A DNA stretch of 64,000 bases from Pelomonas sp. SE-A7 (GTDB taxonomy: Bacteria; Pseudomonadota; Gammaproteobacteria; Burkholderiales; Burkholderiaceae_C), in NCBI RefSeq assembly GCF_030345705.1, contig NZ_JAUASW010000001.1:2542001-2606000 (forward strand), read 5' to 3'. Shown here one piece after another: positions 60,684 through 64,000 of this stretch; within the stretch, counting starts at the first letter, position 1, and each line of letters begins with the position of its first letter. A program made the translations under genes and the position numbers. The notes under the pieces are model-generated. The model saw only the letters and a list, made by a program, of their open reading frames with translations, made no database searches and had not been told where the DNA came from.

Positions 60684-61655
60684 TCAAGCCAGGACGAAGC
60701 GCTCGCCGGTGGCGATGGGCCGGGCCTGCAGGAAGGCCGCCGCCGGACCGCGCTTGCCGCCGGCGCGCTGCAGCTCGGTCAGCCGCAAGGCCTGGCTGCC
60801 GCAGGCGACAACCGGGCCGCGCGCGTCGACGGCCAGCACAAGGCCGGGCTCGCCCGCCGCATCGGCCACCCGCTCGGCCCGCCAGACCTTGAGCGTCTCG
60901 TCGCCCAACTGGGCCTGGCCGCCCGGGAAGGGGTCGAAGGCGCGCAGCCGCCGCTCGATCTGCTCCGCGCCCTGCTTCCAGTCGATCAGGCTCTCGGCCT
61001 TCTCGATCTTGTGCGCATAGCAGACACCTTCTTCGGGCTGCTGGACTGGATGGAAGCCACCGCACGCCGCCAGCTCCAGGCCCTCGACGATCAGGCGCCC
61101 GCCCAGCCGGGCCAGCTTGTCGTGCAGCGAGGCGGTTGTGTCGTCGGCGGCAATGGCCAGCCTCTCGATCAGCAGCATGTCGCCGGTGTCCAGGCCCGCG
61201 TCCATCTGCATGATGGTGATGCCGGTCTCGGTATCGCCGGCTTCGATGGCGCGGTGGATGGGCGCCGCGCCGCGCCAGCGCGGCAGCAGGGAGCCGTGGA
61301 TGTTCAGGCAGCCCAGGCGCGGCAGGTCCAGCACCCATTGCGGCAGGATCAGGCCGTAGGCGGCGACGACCAGCAGGTCGAGCTTCGCGGCCACCAGGGC
61401 CTGGCGGCCCAGTTCGGCTTCGTCGGGGAACTTGCCGTCCAGCCGCAGGCTGCGCGGCTGGGCAACGGGAATCTGGTGCTGAAGCGCCAGTTGCTTGACG
61501 CTGGAGGCCTGCAGCTTCATGCCGCGGCCGGCAGGCCGGTCGGGCTGGGTCAGCACCAGCGGGACCTCGAATCCGGCCTTCAGCAGTGCCTGCAGCGCGA
61601 CAGCCGCAAATTCCGGCGTGCCGGCAAAGCCGACGCGCAGTCCGGTTCCGCTCAT
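60684..61655 (-). CDS. fmt: Methionyl-tRNA formyltransferase
   Basis: The 323-residue protein has RVGFAGTPEFAAVALQALL, LTQPDRPAGRG, the catalytic NIHGSLLPRWRGAAPIHRAI and ETGITIMQMDAGLDTGDML. It formylates initiator Met-tRNA using 10-formyl-THF. It overlaps def by 4 bp. The C-terminal tRNA-binding domain is present, so length is normal. Confidence 0.96.
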   Translation of the reverse strand: MSGTGLRVGFAGTPEFAAVALQALLKAGFEVPLVLTQPDRPAGRGMKLQASSVKQLALQHQIPVAQPRSLRLDGKFPDEAELGRQALVAAKLDLLVVAAYGLILPQWVLDLPRLGCLNIHGSLLPRWRGAAPIHRAIEAGDTETGITIMQMDAGLDTGDMLLIERLAIAADDTTASLHDKLARLGGRLIVEGLELAACGGFHPVQQPEEGVCYAHKIEKAESLIDWKQGAEQIERRLRAFDPFPGGQAQLGDETLKVWRAERVADAAGEPGLVLAVDARGPVVACGSQALRLTELQRAGGKRGPAAAFLQARPIATGERFVLA

Positions 61656-62176
61656 CGGCGCGCGCGCGACTGCTGGTCCTCGCGCGCCTTCTTGACCAGC
61701 TTGGTCTTGATGCGGTCCCGCTTCATCGGGCTCAGGTATTCGACGAAGACCTTGCCCATCAGGTGGTCCATCTCATGCTGGACGCAGACCGCCAGCAGGC
61801 CCTCGGCCTCGAACTCCCAGGGCTGGCCCTCGCGGTTCAGCGAGCGCACCTTGATCCTGGAATGGCGGGGCACCTTGTCATAGATCGTGGGGACGGACAG
61901 GCAGCCCTCCTCGCCCTCGACCCAGTCCTCGCTGAAGCTCACCAGCTCCGGGTTGATCAGCACGCGAGGCTCGTTGCGCTCGGTCGAGGTGTCGATCACG
62001 ACCACCCGCTCATGTACATCGACCTGGGTTGCGGCAAGACCCACGCCCTCGGCGGCATACATGGTCTCGAGCATGTCGTCGACCAGGGTGCGGATGCGCT
62101 CGTCCACCTCGGCCACTGGCTTGGCAACGGTATGCAGTCGGGGATCCGGGTATTTCAGGATGTTCAGCTGGGCCAT
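61652..62176 (-). CDS. def: Peptide deformylase
   Basis: The start at 62176 (MAQLNILKYPDPRLHTVAKP) gives 174 residues with the three class I motifs: GVGLAATQ (44-51), EGCLS (90-94, metal-binding Cys) and HEMDH (134-138). It removes the formyl group from nascent proteins. The def-fmt pair is conserved; the genes overlap by 4 bp. It is divergent from the LysM gene across 203 bp that hold a small hairpin GCCCT/AGGGC (62266-62278) and no clear promoter. Confidence 0.96.
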   Translation of the reverse strand: MAQLNILKYPDPRLHTVAKPVAEVDERIRTLVDDMLETMYAAEGVGLAATQVDVHERVVVIDTSTERNEPRVLINPELVSFSEDWVEGEEGCLSVPTIYDKVPRHSRIKVRSLNREGQPWEFEAEGLLAVCVQHEMDHLMGKVFVEYLSPMKRDRIKTKLVKKAREDQQSRARR

Positions 62177-62379
62177 GGAGGGAAGGCTTGTGGACAGCGC
62201 ACAACGCCTGTTTGTAAGTGCTTGCAAGGGCGGCAGTGCCCGGGTTTGTTTCATTGCGACGGCCCGCCCTTTGAGGGCAGAATCGCCGCAGTCCGGCGCG
62301 ATTTTCGCCGATATAAGAACAAGCCGCAGCCTAGCCGCTGCTAGTCCTTGCAATCCGCCCAGCCTGGAGAGAGTTCTCG

Positions 62380-63552
62380 ATGCCTTCTTGCGTGAACCCG
62401 CTGAAGCTCAGTCTGCTGGCCGCCAGCCTGGTGCTGGTCACCCTCCCCGCCGCGGCCCAGGGGCAGTACCCGATCACCGACGCCCAGCGCCAGACGGCCG
62501 ACAAGGTCGCTCAGGCCGGTGTGCCGCTGTCCGAGCTGGCCCCCGATGCACCCGAGTCGCACACGGTGAAGACCGGCGACACGCTCTGGGACATTTCCAA
62601 GATCTTCCTCAAGAGCCCCTGGCGCTGGCCGGAACTCTGGGGCATGAATCGCGAGCAGATCGCCAACCCGCATCTGATCTATCCTGGCCAGGTCCTGTAC
62701 CTGGTCAAGAAAGACGGCCGTGCCACGCTGCAGATGGCCCAGCCTGTTGGCAACGCCGGCATGCAAGGCCTGCCGTCGGCCAAGCTCTCGCCCCAGGTCC
62801 GCGGCAGCCGGCTGGAAGACGCGGCCATCCAGCCCATCCCCCAGCACCTGATCGAGCCTTTCCTGAACGAGGCCGTGGTCTTCGACACCGACGCGATCAA
62901 CACGGCGCCGCGCATAGTCGCCGCGCCCGAAGGCCGCGTCATGGCCACGCGGGGCGACCTGGCCTACGCCCGGGGCGCCACGCTCAAGGAAGCGCGCGAC
63001 TGGCGTGTGTTCCGCCAGGCCAAGCCGCTGCGCGATCCGACCAGTGGCGAGGTGTTGGGCTTTGAAGCCGCCTATGTGGGGTCGGCCGAGCTGACCCGCC
63101 TGGCCGACGAAGTGAAGACGCCCGATGGCAAGACCGAGCCGACGGCCTCGACGCTGACCATCCGCGCGGTGCGCCAGGAAATCGGTGTCGGCGACCGCCT
63201 GTCGCCGGTGCCGCAGCGCGAATTCGTCCGCTACGTGCCGCATGCGCCGGCGAGCGCCATGAAGGGACAGATCATCGCCATCTATGGCGACGCCCTGACT
63301 GGCGGTCAGAACCAGATCGTGTCGCTGAATCGCGGCCGCCGCGACGGCATGGAGCGCGGCCATGTGCTGGGCCTGCTGCAGGACGGCCGCCGCATCACCG
63401 ACGCCACCGGTGAGCGCCGCGAGGAAGTCAAGCTGCCGGACGAGCGCATTGGCACGCTGTTCGTGTTCCAGGTCTATGAGCGCGTCAGCTATGCGCTGAT
63501 CGTTTCGGCCCAGCAGCCGGTGCGCGGCGGTGATCGCTTCTCGCAGCCCTGA
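62380..63552 (+). CDS. LysM domain exported protein
   Basis: The 390-residue protein has a signal peptide (MPSCVNPLKLSLLAASLVLV, cleaved after AAAQ) and one LysM domain (about 58-112; HTVKTGDTLWDISKIFLK, NPHLIYPGQVLYLV) that binds peptidoglycan. The C-terminal ~270 residues are a conserved but uncharacterised beta-rich region (GDLAYARG, RGRRDGMERGHVLGLL). The position beside def-fmt and dprA is conserved in proteobacteria. Role inferred: envelope maintenance. Confidence 0.88.
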   Translation: MPSCVNPLKLSLLAASLVLVTLPAAAQGQYPITDAQRQTADKVAQAGVPLSELAPDAPESHTVKTGDTLWDISKIFLKSPWRWPELWGMNREQIANPHLIYPGQVLYLVKKDGRATLQMAQPVGNAGMQGLPSAKLSPQVRGSRLEDAAIQPIPQHLIEPFLNEAVVFDTDAINTAPRIVAAPEGRVMATRGDLAYARGATLKEARDWRVFRQAKPLRDPTSGEVLGFEAAYVGSAELTRLADEVKTPDGKTEPTASTLTIRAVRQEIGVGDRLSPVPQREFVRYVPHAPASAMKGQIIAIYGDALTGGQNQIVSLNRGRRDGMERGHVLGLLQDGRRITDATGERREEVKLPDERIGTLFVFQVYERVSYALIVSAQQPVRGGDRFSQP

Positions 63553-63574
63553 ACGGGCCTGACGGGACGCCGCC

Positions 63575-64000
63575 ATGGACCGTCCCGAGCTGGCCGCCTG
63601 GTTGCGCCTGCTCGAGACACCCGGCCTGGGCCTGGCCGGATGTCGGCGCCTGCTGGCGGCTCTGGGCCCTCCCGAAGCCGTCTTCGCCGCCGAGCCCGCC
63701 GCCCTGAAGGCCTTGGCCGGCCCCAAGCTGATGGAAGCCCTGTCCCGGCCACCGGAGAATCTGCCGGCCCTGCTGGAACGCACCGAGCGCTGGCTGGCCG
63801 CCGATCCGTGCCACCAGTTGCTGGTCCTGGGCGACCCGGACTACCCCGAGCCCCTGTTCCAGACCGCCGACCCGCCCCTGCTGCTTTACCTGAGCGGCCG
63901 CCGTGAGCTGCTCAAGGCCGAATGCGTGGCCGTGATCGGCAGCCGCTCACCCACACCGCAGGGCCGCGACAACGCGGCCAGCTTCTCGGCTGCCCTGAGT
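63575..64000 (+). CDS. dprA: DNA processing protein DprA, N-terminal part (cut by window edge)
   Basis: The 142 residues in the window start MDRPELAAWLRLLETPGLGL, with a SAM-like N-terminal domain followed by LGDPDYPEPLFQTADPPLLL and AVIGSRSPTPQGRDNAA, the start of the Rossmann-like DprA core. DprA loads RecA on incoming single-stranded DNA in natural transformation. It follows the LysM gene by 22 bp. The rest of the gene, ~230 residues, is off the right edge. Confidence 0.93.
   Translation, partial: MDRPELAAWLRLLETPGLGLAGCRRLLAALGPPEAVFAAEPAALKALAGPKLMEALSRPPENLPALLERTERWLAADPCHQLLVLGDPDYPEPLFQTADPPLLLYLSGRRELLKAECVAVIGSRSPTPQGRDNAASFSAALS

Overview
The window is a 64 kb piece of chromosome from a high-GC betaproteobacterium. 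Gene order and protein character point to the order Burkholderiales, probably near Roseateles, Rubrivivax or Mitsuaria; that genus-level guess is inference. Nearly all of it is dense coding sequence with many 1-4 bp start/stop overlaps. No tRNA, rRNA, insertion sequence, integrase-bearing island, prophage or CRISPR array was seen. Both ends cut a gene: glmS on the left, dprA on the right.

Layout. 1-2 kb: glmS start, a divergent Lrp-type regulator and a TraB/GumN protein. 2-9.1 kb (minus): two LpxL/HtrB-type acyltransferases, dapF, a DUF484 protein, xerC, an unknown outer-membrane barrel and an RlmI-type methyltransferase, closely packed. 9.1-18.5 kb: a methyl-cycle region with metK behind a structured leader, then an SAH riboswitch followed by ahcY-tlyA-metF, with ompW after it; a DUF2238 membrane protein, a YcaQ/AlkZ-like protein and a large HExxH lipoprotein lie between. 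18.5-28.4 kb: an unknown exported protein, pepQ, two 5-formyltetrahydrofolate cyclo-ligase paralogues around a TfoX/LysR pair, slt, a GST, cca and an HDOD protein. 28.5-32 kb: a Crp/Fnr regulator and a puuD-glycerate kinase pair for urate/glyoxylate breakdown. 32-39 kb: a lipoprotein and barrel pair, then the tightly spaced set tsaB-rimI-udg-(PAS-GGDEF-EAL)-midA. 39-42 kb: a second OmpW and two secreted lipoprotein hydrolases. 42-57 kb: a Burkholderiales housekeeping backbone (tsaC, purK, purE, purC, fba, pyk, pgk) with accessory genes at several junctions (CnoX, a TPR gene with an internal stop, a HATPase/STAS-like protein, two orphan binding proteins, maeB). 57-64 kb: azlCD, a DUF2807 protein, a small lipoprotein, htpX, fmt-def and divergent LysM-dprA.

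Functional threads. S-adenosylmethionine is made (MetK), used (TlyA, RlmI-like, MidA) and recycled (AhcY under an SAH riboswitch, MetF). TsaB and TsaC both serve t6A tRNA modification. Fba, Pgk, Pyk and MaeB form a central-carbon block beside three purine synthesis genes.

Most notable signals. (1) A textbook intrinsic-terminator shape, 8-bp stem plus nine T, lies inside codons 19-27 of tsaB and doubles as a slippery homopolymer. (2) The metK leader has two perfect hairpins sharing three bases, so they compete. (3) The metF-ompW gap folds into a possible three-way junction followed by a hairpin reaching the ompW ribosome-binding site. (4) A TPR gene is interrupted by one in-frame TAG. (5) Two genes appear to use non-ATG starts (TTG, CTG) overlapping upstream genes. 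(6) Two 5-FCL paralogues bracket a TfoX/LysR pair. No wholly new multi-gene system could be shown from sequence alone.
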